Shown here: positions 1 through 8,244 of the stretch, in pieces
Layout: each line of letters opens with the position of its first letter
How positions within the stretch are numbered: position 1 is the first letter of the stretch
NCBI GenBank assembly: GCA_026418015.1
Contig: JAOACE010000003.1
Span: 1-33,778, forward strand
Length of the DNA: 33,778 bases
Direction of reading: 5' to 3'
DNA from: Leptospiraceae bacterium
GTDB taxonomy: Bacteria; Spirochaetota; Leptospiria; Leptospirales; Leptonemataceae
Program-made: the position numbers and the translations under genes
Notes under the pieces: generated by a model
What the model was told of the DNA's origin: nothing
Databases searched by the model: none
Seen by the model: only the letters and a program-made list of their open reading frames with translations

Positions 1-327
1 GATCCTCAATAATGCACTCATTGAATAGCCAATAAACCTTCGACTATCAAACAGCTTGCTCCATAACGCTGGGTTTATCCGTATCTTGTATCTGATATAC
101 TGCTTTGTCTTTGGCTGATAATTCGCTGTCTCTGTCCTCTTATAGGGTGTAATCCTTATCTCGTTTAAGTGCTTTTGGTATTTGCTTATCAAATACTGAA
201 TTGCATCAGATATGTTTCGATTAAACTTTGTGTTTGCTAATTCTCTTAAAAATTGATAATGGTTTCGTGTTAAATTCACCCCCACTGGGTAAAAATTACG
301 TGTTTTGTATCTATCTTCTATGTTCAT
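1..327 (-). CDS. Partial hypothetical protein, DUF1564-like (runs off left edge)
   Basis: An open frame of 109 codons starts at the ATG read leftwards from 327 and has no stop before the window edge, so the C-terminus is missing. The protein is basic and polar. It has an N-terminal part that reads like a small helical DNA-binding segment (VNLTRNHYQFLRELANTKF), then a Lys/Tyr-rich linker and a segment around residues 85-109 (RYKIRINPALWSKLF followed by a Ser/Met/Leu-rich helix). This order resembles DUF1564 proteins, which are abundant in Leptospira and often lie in accessory DNA, but the match is from memory and weak. G+C is visibly higher than in the neighbouring genes, which suggests a different origin. 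It is divergent from the arsC-like gene. The frame itself is fairly secure; the family call is tentative. Confidence 0.5.
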   Translation of the reverse strand, partial: MNIEDRYKTRNFYPVGVNLTRNHYQFLRELANTKFNRNISDAIQYLISKYQKHLNEIRITPYKRTETANYQPKTKQYIRYKIRINPALWSKLFDSRRFIGYSMSALLRI

Positions 328-402
328 ATCATATAAAATCACCAAAATTAAAATTTTCTTATATGCTGGATTTCTAGACAGATAAAAAAATTTAAAAATG
401 TA

Positions 403-429
403 TTGACCTTATTTAGAGATTTTTATTAT
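403..429 (+). promoter_or_regulatory. Promoter of the arsC-like/apyrase operon
   Basis: TTGACC (403-408) and TATTAT (424-429) are separated by 15 bases. The start codon at 435 lies only five bases after the -10-like box, so a transcript from this promoter would be leaderless or nearly so. No Shine-Dalgarno sequence is present. The spacer is short of the usual 16-18 bases, so the exact -10 is uncertain. Confidence 0.5.
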
Positions 430-434
430 CCAAT

Positions 435-866
435 ATGATGGCTAAGCATAAAAAAATATTGATTTTGTGTACAGGAAATTCTTGCCGTAGTCAAATGGCA
501 GAAGGTATCCTAAAATCTTTTGATCCTACACTAGAAGTTTATTCTGCTGGAACCGACATTTCTAAAGAAGTTCACCCAAAAGCTATATTAGTTATGCAAG
601 AAATTGGTATTGATATTTCGAAAAACTATCCCAAAAAAGTAGATATGTTTTTAAACCAATCTTTTGACTATGTGATTACTGTTTGTGATTCTGCAAGAGA
701 TACCTGTCCTAACTTTATTGGCAATGTAAAGCATAGAATCCATATTGGTTTCGAAGATCCAGCAAAAGCACAAGGAACAGAAGAAGAAGTATTAAAAATA
801 TTTAGAAAAGTTCGCGACGAAATTTATTCTTCTTTTAAAAATTTTTACGAAAATCATTTAAAATAA
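435..866 (+). CDS. arsC: Arsenate reductase, thioredoxin-coupled type (LMW phosphatase fold)
   Basis: A 143-residue cytoplasmic protein of the low-molecular-weight tyrosine phosphatase fold. The P-loop is CTGNSCRS at residues 12-19, with Cys12 as nucleophile. A second cysteine pair, Cys84 and Cys91, has the same seven-residue spacing as Cys82/Cys89 of the Staphylococcus plasmid pI258 enzyme, whose disulfide relay is reduced by thioredoxin. The general-acid Asp-Pro motif is at 108-109. These features favour arsenate reductase over a plain phosphatase. The start could be either of two adjacent ATGs (435 or 438). The apyrase gene starts two bases after the stop, so the two are probably co-transcribed. 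No arsR or arsenite-pump gene adjoins it; the ArsB-like permease near 22 kb is not linked. Confidence 0.85.
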   Translation: MMAKHKKILILCTGNSCRSQMAEGILKSFDPTLEVYSAGTDISKEVHPKAILVMQEIGIDISKNYPKKVDMFLNQSFDYVITVCDSARDTCPNFIGNVKHRIHIGFEDPAKAQGTEEEVLKIFRKVRDEIYSSFKNFYENHLK

Positions 867-867
867 T

Positions 868-1908
868 ATGAACTTTAGAATAATTATTTTATTAATATTT
901 TTTACTATTTTTTGTATCCCCATTAAAGAAAAAAATCATCAATCGTTAAACCATTTAGTTATTGATGCCGGCTCTTCTGGTACTAGGTTTTGCCTATACT
1001 CAATAAAAAAAAATTTCCAGTGCGAATTACAAAATTTTGATGATTCTTGCTATTCTATTCCAGCACAAAATGGTCTTGCAGATCTCTCTGAACAAGAAAT
1101 ACAAAAAGTTTTAGAACAAGGTTTTAAAATCGCAAGGCAAAGAACCTCTAAGATAGATTATATTTCTCTTTTAGGGACTGGTGGATTTCGAAAACTTTCT
1201 TATCAACAACAGCAAGAAAAATATTTTATGATTGATCAATACTTTAAAAATCATTCTTTTGAATCTTATCAATTAAAATTCATTTCTGGAAAAGAAGAAG
1301 CATATTATGCTTGGAAAAGTATTGCCATTTTGTATAAATCCAATGAACATATTACCATAGAGACGGGGGGAGCAACAGTTCAATTCGCGGTTGGAAATCG
1401 AGAAATGTTTGAATATCTAAGCCTACCAATTGGATTAAATCAAGCTTACGAAAGATTGATTACTTACAAAGCATTTGAATCCTGTAAATATGGAAATACT
1501 CTATCAAAAGAAGGCTACGAACATTGCAAAAATTTCGTACAAACTTATGTTTATCAAAACGAAGAACTAAAAAAATTTTTCCATCTAAATTCCCACTATT
1601 TTAATCAACTCAAAGTATATACATTAGGAAGACCTTGGACAGCTATTTTTAACCTAATGAATCAAAATCCTATTTCTCTCGAAGACTTAAAAAAAGCTGG
1701 TATATACTATTGTAGTTTATCTTCGCAAGATTTGATAAAAAAAAATATCCCCGCGAATTTTACTAAACAAATTTGTTATTTATTTTATTATCATCATGCC
1801 CAAATAGATGCTTTACAAATACAAAAAATATATCGTGGCACCGATAGTTGGACCATCGGTGCATCCGTCGACGAAAAAACGATTCCCTATTGTAATTCAT
1901 CAAACTGA
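868..1908 (+). CDS. Exported apyrase / nucleoside triphosphate diphosphohydrolase (GDA1/CD39 family)
   Basis: A 346-residue protein with an N-terminal hydrophobic export signal (residues 3-18), predicted to act outside the cytoplasm by hydrolysing nucleoside tri- and diphosphates. The apyrase conserved regions occur in order: DAGSSGTR at 33-40 (ACR1), GTGGFR at 103-108 (ACR2), GKEEAYYAW at 141-149 (ACR3, containing the catalytic glutamate region), ETGGATVQF at 165-173 (ACR4) and a W-x-I-G-A motif at 328-332 (ACR5). The family is mainly eukaryotic; a few bacterial members such as the Legionella ecto-NTPDase are known. Cys16 at the end of the signal could be a relaxed spirochaetal lipidation site, but the -1 residue is Phe, so this is doubtful. 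It lies directly behind the arsC-like gene without its own ribosome site, suggesting coupling. Family confident; substrate not determined. Confidence 0.85.
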   Translation: MNFRIIILLIFFTIFCIPIKEKNHQSLNHLVIDAGSSGTRFCLYSIKKNFQCELQNFDDSCYSIPAQNGLADLSEQEIQKVLEQGFKIARQRTSKIDYISLLGTGGFRKLSYQQQQEKYFMIDQYFKNHSFESYQLKFISGKEEAYYAWKSIAILYKSNEHITIETGGATVQFAVGNREMFEYLSLPIGLNQAYERLITYKAFESCKYGNTLSKEGYEHCKNFVQTYVYQNEELKKFFHLNSHYFNQLKVYTLGRPWTAIFNLMNQNPISLEDLKKAGIYYCSLSSQDLIKKNIPANFTKQICYLFYYHHAQIDALQIQKIYRGTDSWTIGASVDEKTIPYCNSSN

Positions 1909-1909
1909 T

Positions 1910-3385
1910 TTATTCCCCTTGTCCTAAACTAAAAGCACGTTTGCCATCAATATAATATAAGTTTTCTGTTTTGATCACATCGTAACCAGCTTCGTACAAA
2001 AGCGAAAGAAGTTTTAATATTTCTTCTTTGGGAATTACGGGAAGAATTGGTTCTCCTTGAAAATCCGAAGCATTTTTCGAAACAAAGCGACATCGCCAGT
2101 GATCTGTACAAAAGGTTTCATTAATACCTTCGGGATAGACTTTAACACCTCTATTGGTAATAATTCGCAATTTTAAATTCGACTGATTTTTTAACAATGC
2201 TGTAAGATTTTCGCCTAAATCTACTGGTTTACCTTTATAATCTAAAAAGACATCTACACCTACCAATTCTTTTTTAAGATTTAAACGTTTAACTGTGATT
2301 TTTTTCATCGGTTGACTACTTCCATAAGAAATTGATTTTAATACTTGTGGTTTTTCTTTGTTTTTGATTCTTGCGATCACTTCTTTGGTAAATTCATCTG
2401 TCGAAACCTTTTTCTTGCTGATTCCATCACGATAGATATCCGCTGTATGGATTCCATCCTCAATCGTTTTTAACCAGGCATTCTGGATCAATTCTGCATA
2501 AGAACCTAATCCCAAATGGACTAACATCATACATGCAGCATTTAGTAAACCAGAGGGATTCGCGATATTTTTTCCAGCAATATCTGGTGCAGAACCATGA
2601 ATTGCCTCGAACATGGCAAGAAAATCTCCTACATTAGCAGAACCTGCAAGACCGACAGAACCAGCAATTTGTGCTACTAAATCCGAAATAATATCTCCAT
2701 ATAAATTCAAAGTGACAACAACGTCGTATTTTTCTGGTCTATCTGCTAAATGAGCTGAGCCAATATCGATGATTTCTGAATTACTTTCTATTTCTGGATA
2801 CTCACTGGCAACTTCTTTGAATATTCGATTGAATAAGCCATCTGTAAACTTCATGATATTATCTTTCACCATACAGGTTACTTTCTTTCTGTTATATGCT
2901 TTTGCATATTCAAAGGCATATCGAATAATTTTTTCTGAACCAGGATAAGAAACCAATTTTAATGTTTGTACAACCTCGGATGTTTGTTGATGCTCAATGC
3001 CAGCATACAAATCTTCTTCGTTTTCTCTAATAATGACAATATCAAGTTGAGGATGACGAGTAAAAACAAAGGGATGATATGATATACAGGGTCGAATGTT
3101 TGCAAAAAGTCCTAAGGTATTTCGAATTGTTACATTTAAACTTTTATATCCAGAACCACGTGGTGTTGTAATGGGGGATTTTAACAATACTTTATTTTTT
3201 TTAAGAATTTCCCACGTTTGTGGTTTGATGCCAGAAGGATATCCTTCTAAATAAACCTTTTCTCCAATTTCGATAAAATCATAATTTAAGGGAACTTCGG
3301 CTGCATCAAAAATATCCAAAACCGACTTCATGATTTCTGGACCAATGCCATCGCCCATTGCAACTGAAATTGTTTGATTTTTCAT
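1910..3385 (-). CDS. icd: NADP-type isocitrate dehydrogenase (Thermus/Rickettsia subfamily)
   Basis: A 491-residue member of the isocitrate/isopropylmalate dehydrogenase family, oxidising isocitrate to 2-oxoglutarate and CO2 in the TCA cycle. The N-terminal GDGIGPE motif is at 12-18. The substrate segment SLNVTIRNTLG followed by ANIRP binds isocitrate, and the metal-site region near AHLADRPEKYDVVVTLNLYGDIISD is well preserved, as is the cofactor segment around EAIHGSAPDIAGKN. The extra C-terminal domain of roughly 140 residues (from about 350) marks the longer subfamily also found in Thermus and Rickettsia, compared with about 416 residues for the Escherichia coli enzyme. The start is fixed by an AAGGAG ribosome site just upstream of 3385, one of the few strong ones in the window. 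NADP specificity is assumed from the subfamily. Confidence 0.9.
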   Translation of the reverse strand: MKNQTISVAMGDGIGPEIMKSVLDIFDAAEVPLNYDFIEIGEKVYLEGYPSGIKPQTWEILKKNKVLLKSPITTPRGSGYKSLNVTIRNTLGLFANIRPCISYHPFVFTRHPQLDIVIIRENEEDLYAGIEHQQTSEVVQTLKLVSYPGSEKIIRYAFEYAKAYNRKKVTCMVKDNIMKFTDGLFNRIFKEVASEYPEIESNSEIIDIGSAHLADRPEKYDVVVTLNLYGDIISDLVAQIAGSVGLAGSANVGDFLAMFEAIHGSAPDIAGKNIANPSGLLNAACMMLVHLGLGSYAELIQNAWLKTIEDGIHTADIYRDGISKKKVSTDEFTKEVIARIKNKEKPQVLKSISYGSSQPMKKITVKRLNLKKELVGVDVFLDYKGKPVDLGENLTALLKNQSNLKLRIITNRGVKVYPEGINETFCTDHWRCRFVSKNASDFQGEPILPVIPKEEILKLLSLLYEAGYDVIKTENLYYIDGKRAFSLGQGE

Positions 3386-3529
3386 CTCTCTCTCCTTAAT
3401 AATAACGAGAATAAATTTCAGTTTTAAAATGTCAATTATTTAATTTGTTTTATAAATTTATTTTATTAATAAACAAGATTCATTAAAATTTATCTTTGAC
3501 AAATAAAAGCAAGAAAAAATCATCAATTT

Positions 3530-3961
3530 ATGGAATTTAAAAGCCCAATGCCATGTGTAGATATCATTATTGAAATTGATGATTCCATTGTAATTATAGA
3601 AAGAAATTATGAACCTTATGGATATGCACTACCCGGTGGCTTTGTAGATCCTTGGGAAAAGATAGAGCATGCTGCTATAAGAGAAGCAAAAGAAGAAACT
3701 ACCCTAGATGTAGAACTCTACGATTATTTATATACTTATTCTGATCCAAAAAGAGACAAAAGACTTCATACCATTAGTTCTGTTTTTATTGCAAAAGCTC
3801 ATGGACAACCGAAAGGCGCAGATGATGCAAAAAAAGCTTTTTTAGTTCCTATAAAAGATTTATTAAAATATGATTATGCATTTGATCACAAAAGAATTAT
3901 TAGTGATTATCTTCGATACAAAGAAAAGGGAATTCGTCCAAGTCCAAAAGAATTCTTATAA
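3530..3961 (+). CDS. Nudix hydrolase
   Basis: A 143-residue cytoplasmic hydrolase acting on nucleoside-diphosphate-linked substrates. The Nudix box runs from Gly37 (GFVDPWE) through R51-E52 to E55-E56, with the metal-binding glutamates intact. The usual glycine near the end of the box is replaced by Thr58. The general layout resembles small ADP-ribose pyrophosphatase-like Nudix proteins, but the substrate cannot be told from sequence. TTGACA at 3496-3501 lies 28 bases before the ATG with no clear -10 and no Shine-Dalgarno site, fitting the leaderless pattern seen elsewhere here. Its stop overlaps that of the convergent hydrolase gene in the palindrome TTATAA at 3956-3961. Confidence 0.85.
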   Translation: MEFKSPMPCVDIIIEIDDSIVIIERNYEPYGYALPGGFVDPWEKIEHAAIREAKEETTLDVELYDYLYTYSDPKRDKRLHTISSVFIAKAHGQPKGADDAKKAFLVPIKDLLKYDYAFDHKRIISDYLRYKEKGIRPSPKEFL

Positions 3962-5026
3962 AAAGAAATTGATGGTATCTATTAATTGTAATAACTCTTC
4001 CAAAACGCCAAGATTAAATTTTATATTTCCGTGATCTAATAACGACGTTGTTGTTAATTTACAAGGAATTTGGTATTTTTTACACTCTTCGAAAAGTAAC
4101 TTAGATTCCGAAGGAGGAATTACTTGATCGTTTCTTCCGTGTAAAAGAGACATTCTCGCTTTTAAATATCTTATTCGATCAAAAACATCAAATTCTTGGA
4201 ATAATTGTTCCATAAAAGGATTTCGAAAAATTTGCTCTAAGATTTGTTTTCTTAGTTCTAAATCTTCCATAAGATTAGAAAATATTTTTTGGATATGGGG
4301 ATATTTGCGAAAATGTTCGTTTAACAAGGGTGGTTGTCTGTGTAAACCGTCATCTACTGCTGCGATATTGAATGCTTCTATAAGTTCTTGAATATTGTAT
4401 TTCGGAACAAATTTCAAAAAATTCTTTAGAAGAATAAAATATCCATAAGGATCTATATCTTTTCTTAAAAACAAAAATTCAAACATGCTTTTAAAATGAG
4501 CAAATGTTCCTACTATCATCAAAGAATCTACATAGTCACGAACATCTTCTTGAGAAGAAGCAAGAATCGATAAACCACCAGAATATGATACAGAAACAAT
4601 TCCCATTTTTTGATTATTTCCTTGATAGATTGCTTTGATATCCTCAGTAATATTTTTTATACTATTAGGTGTAATATCTAGATTTTGGATTTCTGGATAA
4701 TGAGGCAAATAAACTAAATATCCCAACTGTCGAAATATCTCGCATTGTTTGATCAATCGAATATCATCAATTCCTCTTACAGTCATACCTTGTACAAACA
4801 AGATAATTTTAGGTTTAGATTTGCTTGGCCTAAAAACATAACACCTTCTAGAATTAAGAGAAATTGTTTCGTAAGGTCCAATCGGAAATTTTTCTATAGG
4901 TTGAATGCTTTTATAAAAAAATTGTATTGCAGAAATCATTTGGGGAAATTTTTTATAGTAGTTTAATTTATGCAAATATTTATTTATTGACTCATATAAA
5001 TATCGTTTAAAAACTATATAAGCCAT
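3956..5026 (-). CDS. Alpha/beta hydrolase-fold protein
   Basis: A 356-residue protein of the alpha/beta hydrolase fold without an obvious signal peptide. The nucleophile elbow is S-V-S147-Y-S-G, an unusual version of G-x-S-x-G in which the first small residue is Ser. The oxyanion strand is ILFVQGM near 75-81. The acid is probably the Asp in [10 protein letters not shown] near residue 300, and the base the His in LDHGNIKF near residue 337. Substrate unknown; the fold covers esterases, lipases and peptidases. The ATG at 5026 shares bases with the ATG of the divergent regulator at 5025. A start at Met30 (near 4939) would shorten the protein and free space for promoters, so the start is uncertain. 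Confidence 0.75.
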   Translation of the reverse strand: MAYIVFKRYLYESINKYLHKLNYYKKFPQMISAIQFFYKSIQPIEKFPIGPYETISLNSRRCYVFRPSKSKPKIILFVQGMTVRGIDDIRLIKQCEIFRQLGYLVYLPHYPEIQNLDITPNSIKNITEDIKAIYQGNNQKMGIVSVSYSGGLSILASSQEDVRDYVDSLMIVGTFAHFKSMFEFLFLRKDIDPYGYFILLKNFLKFVPKYNIQELIEAFNIAAVDDGLHRQPPLLNEHFRKYPHIQKIFSNLMEDLELRKQILEQIFRNPFMEQLFQEFDVFDRIRYLKARMSLLHGRNDQVIPPSESKLLFEECKKYQIPCKLTTTSLLDHGNIKFNLGVLEELLQLIDTINFFL

Positions 5027-6164
5027 GATAAACCATTTAGAAAGAATCTATAAATTGATTGAACTATTATCTCTATCGAGAAAACCCCTTACAAAAGAAG
5101 AAATTTTTCATCAATTGAAAGAGTATTATAATCAAGAAAACGAAGATAGCAAAAACCGACAGTTCGAAAGAGATAAAAAGCTCATCCAAGAATTGGGTTT
5201 TAGTATAATCAAAACTTATGTTCCATCATACTATAACGAATACGATAAACCAGCTTATATCATTTCTGATGTATTATACAAAGAAAATATATTACCTAAA
5301 TTAAAAGACATCGAAAAAGAGAAATTATCTAAGATCCTATTGGATTATTATCGATCTACAAAAGATAAAAGTGTAAAAAAGCGCATTTTTATTTTATATT
5401 TTAAAATATTTATAAATGATGATCAATATCTAAATAAATTCTTCGAAAACAACGAACAAACTCCCTTGAATATCTTGAAAGAATTCAATACAGATGCAAA
5501 GATTCACAATCAAAATAATCTAAAAAAGATCATAGAAATATTTCATCAAGCTTCTGCTATCGAAATCGAATACACCAAAAAGAATGGAGAACAAGTCAAA
5601 AGAAATGTTTATCCTTTGATGCTCTATAACAATAAAGCGATTGATTATCTATTAGCTTATGACTATGACGAACAAGAAGACAGCTCGAAAATCAAAAACT
5701 TTATTTTAAATAACATTCAAAAGATCAAGAAATTAAATTCAAATAAATTTAAACCAGTAAAAATCAATCCCGACATTGTTACTATTGTGGAAGATGCTAA
5801 AAAAACGATCCAGGTCCCGCTAAAATATATTTATTTAAATTTGCCTCATCCTTTTTTTATTAAAAAAACACAAAAAAACCCGATAGAAATCCAACTTACG
5901 ATAAAAAAACAGTACATGACCAAATTAAAGGATTTCTTAAAGACACCCAAATTACCATTTAAAATGGATTTTTATTCCTATGTTTTAAAAATTGTTGGAG
6001 AAACAGAGGAATTCTACACCATTTCTTTAAAACTATACAATTTAGACGCTTTATTTCGATTTCTTTCTTTATATCCCGATATTTTAAAAAAAATCGATCA
6101 TAAAGCTGTATTAGAAGACTACAAAAAATATTTAAAAGAAGTTTACGAATTTTATCAAACTTAA
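5025..6164 (+). CDS. WYL-domain transcriptional regulator, first of a tandem pair (PafB/PafC-like)
   Basis: A 379-residue regulator. Residues 1-65 form a winged helix of the kind that starts WYL proteins: ERIYKLIELLSLSRKPLTKEEI, then FERDKKLIQELGF, the typical second half. The WYL-like segment follows at about 165-240, with IEIEYTKKNGEQ and YLLAYDY; the W-Y-L triad itself is degenerate. A C-terminal extension from about 265 resembles the WCX region that accompanies WYL domains. In actinobacteria the tandem PafB/PafC pair controls a DNA-damage response; WYL domains are thought to sense nucleic-acid ligands. Here the partner follows 15 bases downstream and a Xer-type recombinase comes next. The start is chosen because the helix-turn-helix begins at once. 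TTGACT at 4987-4992 lies within the divergent gene and may be its -35 element. Confidence 0.75.
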   Translation: MINHLERIYKLIELLSLSRKPLTKEEIFHQLKEYYNQENEDSKNRQFERDKKLIQELGFSIIKTYVPSYYNEYDKPAYIISDVLYKENILPKLKDIEKEKLSKILLDYYRSTKDKSVKKRIFILYFKIFINDDQYLNKFFENNEQTPLNILKEFNTDAKIHNQNNLKKIIEIFHQASAIEIEYTKKNGEQVKRNVYPLMLYNNKAIDYLLAYDYDEQEDSSKIKNFILNNIQKIKKLNSNKFKPVKINPDIVTIVEDAKKTIQVPLKYIYLNLPHPFFIKKTQKNPIEIQLTIKKQYMTKLKDFLKTPKLPFKMDFYSYVLKIVGETEEFYTISLKLYNLDALFRFLSLYPDILKKIDHKAVLEDYKKYLKEVYEFYQT

Positions 6165-6179
6165 TTTAAAGGGAAAAAC

Positions 6180-7145
6180 ATGAACATAAATTTAGAAAAG
6201 GTTATTACATCGTTTCCTGTATTGATTCATCGTATACAAAAAAAGAACCAAATCTCATTGAGCGAAGTAAAAGAAATCTTTGACCTTAAAACAGAAACAG
6301 AAGCAGCCTCAATCTTGCAATCTGTCTTAAAAATCGTTTATTATAATGATTATCAGATTTATCCATCGAAAACAAAAGGCAAAAAACAAAAAACCATTAT
6401 AGTGGATTTACCCAAAAAGAAAAAGTCCTTAGTTCAGCTACCGTTAAACCAACAAGATTTGATCTTATTCGATAAAATCCTTTCCAATGAACCAGAACTA
6501 TTAAAAAATATAATAAAAAAGTTTGATTTCCACATAGAAAACTCTCAAGAATTATTGAATCAACACAAAGAATTTCTTACAAAAATCGTCGAACACAATA
6601 CCAAAACAATCAAATCCTCTAATTCGAAAAAAAAAGAAATATATTTTTATTATAAAAAACCATTACAAAATATAGAATTAAAGAAAGTCATACCTATTGC
6701 AATCAAAGAAGTAATCAAAAATTTTGATTATATAGTAGGGTATGATATTTATAATTTAGATTATTTAAAAATTTATCGGTTAGATCGGATTATTTCTATT
6801 CATAAAACCATCGAAACCAACATAGATCTAAAATACGACGAAAAATTAATCCACGATACTTTTGATCGCCTTACAAAAATCAATCAAAATACTATTACGA
6901 TTAAGTTTGCTTATGATCCTCAAATCGAAATGAATTTCGAAAATATTTTTGATTTCGTAAAAATTCCTGAAGAATCTTTTTCAATCAAAGGCGAAAACTG
7001 GCATGTAGGTAAAATCATCACCTACTTTCCAGAATCTTTCTTAGAAGCTCTTATTCCCTTTGCCAAGTTTATTTATATTATCGAACCCAAAGAGTTGAAC
7101 CAAAAAATAGCCAATTATTATAAAGAATTATTAAAGAATTTGTAA
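6180..7145 (+). CDS. WYL-domain-like regulator, second of the pair (PafC-like)
   Basis: A 321-residue protein with the same overall plan as its upstream neighbour: an N-terminal helical segment (residues 1-60) that corresponds to a degenerate winged helix, a Lys-rich linker, and a WYL-like fold at about 155-215 in which YIVGYDIYNLDYLKIYRLDRI matches the core strand and the conserved 'RLDRI' end of WYL domains. The C-terminal part resembles the WCX region. The gene follows the first regulator by 15 bases with a weak AGGG ribosome site, so the two are very probably made together and may act as a heterodimer, as PafB and PafC do. The ligand and regulon are unknown. Confidence 0.7.
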   Translation: MNINLEKVITSFPVLIHRIQKKNQISLSEVKEIFDLKTETEAASILQSVLKIVYYNDYQIYPSKTKGKKQKTIIVDLPKKKKSLVQLPLNQQDLILFDKILSNEPELLKNIIKKFDFHIENSQELLNQHKEFLTKIVEHNTKTIKSSNSKKKEIYFYYKKPLQNIELKKVIPIAIKEVIKNFDYIVGYDIYNLDYLKIYRLDRIISIHKTIETNIDLKYDEKLIHDTFDRLTKINQNTITIKFAYDPQIEMNFENIFDFVKIPEESFSIKGENWHVGKIITYFPESFLEALIPFAKFIYIIEPKELNQKIANYYKELLKNL

Positions 7146-7186
7146 AATTTATTAAGTTTATCGTTAAAATAAACGACATTTTTAGT

Positions 7187-8197
7187 GTGGAAAATTTAGA
7201 TTCTGTTTTTTCTCAATTGCAGATCAATCAACAATGGAAATTACTAAACCCAAGTCACCTAAAAGAAATAAAATCATTCTACGAACATTTATCTTTGCAA
7301 AAAAAGTCCAACCATACCATTCGAAGTTATTTGTCTGATTTAGTGGAATTCTTTTTATTTTTACAGCAAGAAGAAATTGATTACCGAAAAGTCAACGTTC
7401 AAGACATTCGAAATTATTTTTTAAAAATTTCTGGAATCAACCTAGAAAAAAATCAATCTAAGAAAAAAGTAAAATCAACAACACAAAAAAGAAAAATCTC
7501 ATCGATAAGAAATTTTTATAAATATTTACAAAAATTCCAACAAATCGAAAACAACCCAGTTCAAATCAAATTTCCCAAAACCCCTAAACAATTGCCTGAA
7601 GCATTTCGATACTACGAAGTTCAAAAACTTATAGAATTTTTCGAAAAATCCTTATTAAAAGAAGAAGATTCGAAAAAAAAAGCACTTCTATATCGCGATC
7701 AATGCATTGTAGAAATGCTTTATTCCTCTGGTATGCGAATCGCAGAATTATTAAACTTAAAAACACAAGATATTTTTTACAATGGCGATCCCAATACCAT
7801 AAAAGAAGAATTAAAAATCTTAGGCAAAAGAAACAAAGAGCGATATGTATATTTAGGAACTTATGCTATCGCCTCTCTAAAAAATTATTTATTTTATAGA
7901 GATTACTTAAAACCACAAACGGATTTTTTGTTTATCAATAAAAATGGGAAAAGGTTAACCGATAGAGGTGTAAGAGATCGATTGAAAGTATATCAGTATC
8001 TCGCAGATATTTCTCGAACTTATCCTCATAAGTTTAGACATAGCTTTGCCACAGATCTATTGAACGAAGGCTTAGATATAAGAACACTACAAGAAATGTT
8101 GGGTCATAGCAATCTAAGTACAACTCAAATCTATACCCATGTAAGTAAAGCAAAGCTAAAAGAATTGTACCGGCAACATCATCCCTATGCAAAATAA
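7187..8197 (+). CDS. Tyrosine recombinase, XerC/XerD type
   Basis: A 336-residue site-specific recombinase. The N-terminal SAM-like core-binding domain occupies about residues 20-125 and the catalytic domain follows. The catalytic residues are visible: Arg in YSSGMRIAELL, Lys in ILGKRNKER, H-x-x-R in HKFRHSFATDLL, His in LGHSNLSTTQ and the nucleophilic Tyr in IYTHVSK. The length is slightly above the usual 295-310 because of a Lys-rich insertion near residue 95. It fits a housekeeping chromosome-dimer resolvase better than a phage integrase, as no phage genes or attachment sites adjoin it. The start is a GTG with no ribosome site; no ATG lies near. It lies 41 bases after the second WYL regulator and may belong to that operon. 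Confidence 0.85.
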   Translation: MENLDSVFSQLQINQQWKLLNPSHLKEIKSFYEHLSLQKKSNHTIRSYLSDLVEFFLFLQQEEIDYRKVNVQDIRNYFLKISGINLEKNQSKKKVKSTTQKRKISSIRNFYKYLQKFQQIENNPVQIKFPKTPKQLPEAFRYYEVQKLIEFFEKSLLKEEDSKKKALLYRDQCIVEMLYSSGMRIAELLNLKTQDIFYNGDPNTIKEELKILGKRNKERYVYLGTYAIASLKNYLFYRDYLKPQTDFLFINKNGKRLTDRGVRDRLKVYQYLADISRTYPHKFRHSFATDLLNEGLDIRTLQEMLGHSNLSTTQIYTHVSKAKLKELYRQHHPYAK

Positions 8198-8244
8198 TCT
8201 ACGAAAAAAGTTGAAAATTTTATTTAAAAAGAAAAATTGGCAAT

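Noticed and set aside
435-866. Start of an arsenic resistance operon with the permease at 21-22 kb as the ArsB partner
   Set aside because: The two genes are 20 kb apart on opposite strands, no arsR is present, and the permease lies in a different gene group. The permease superfamily covers many substrates.
7156-7183. Possible small terminator between the second WYL regulator and the recombinase
   Set aside because: Alternative five-base stems compete (GTTTA/TAAAC, TCGTT/AACGA) and the T run is short. Evidence is too weak for a separate terminator.
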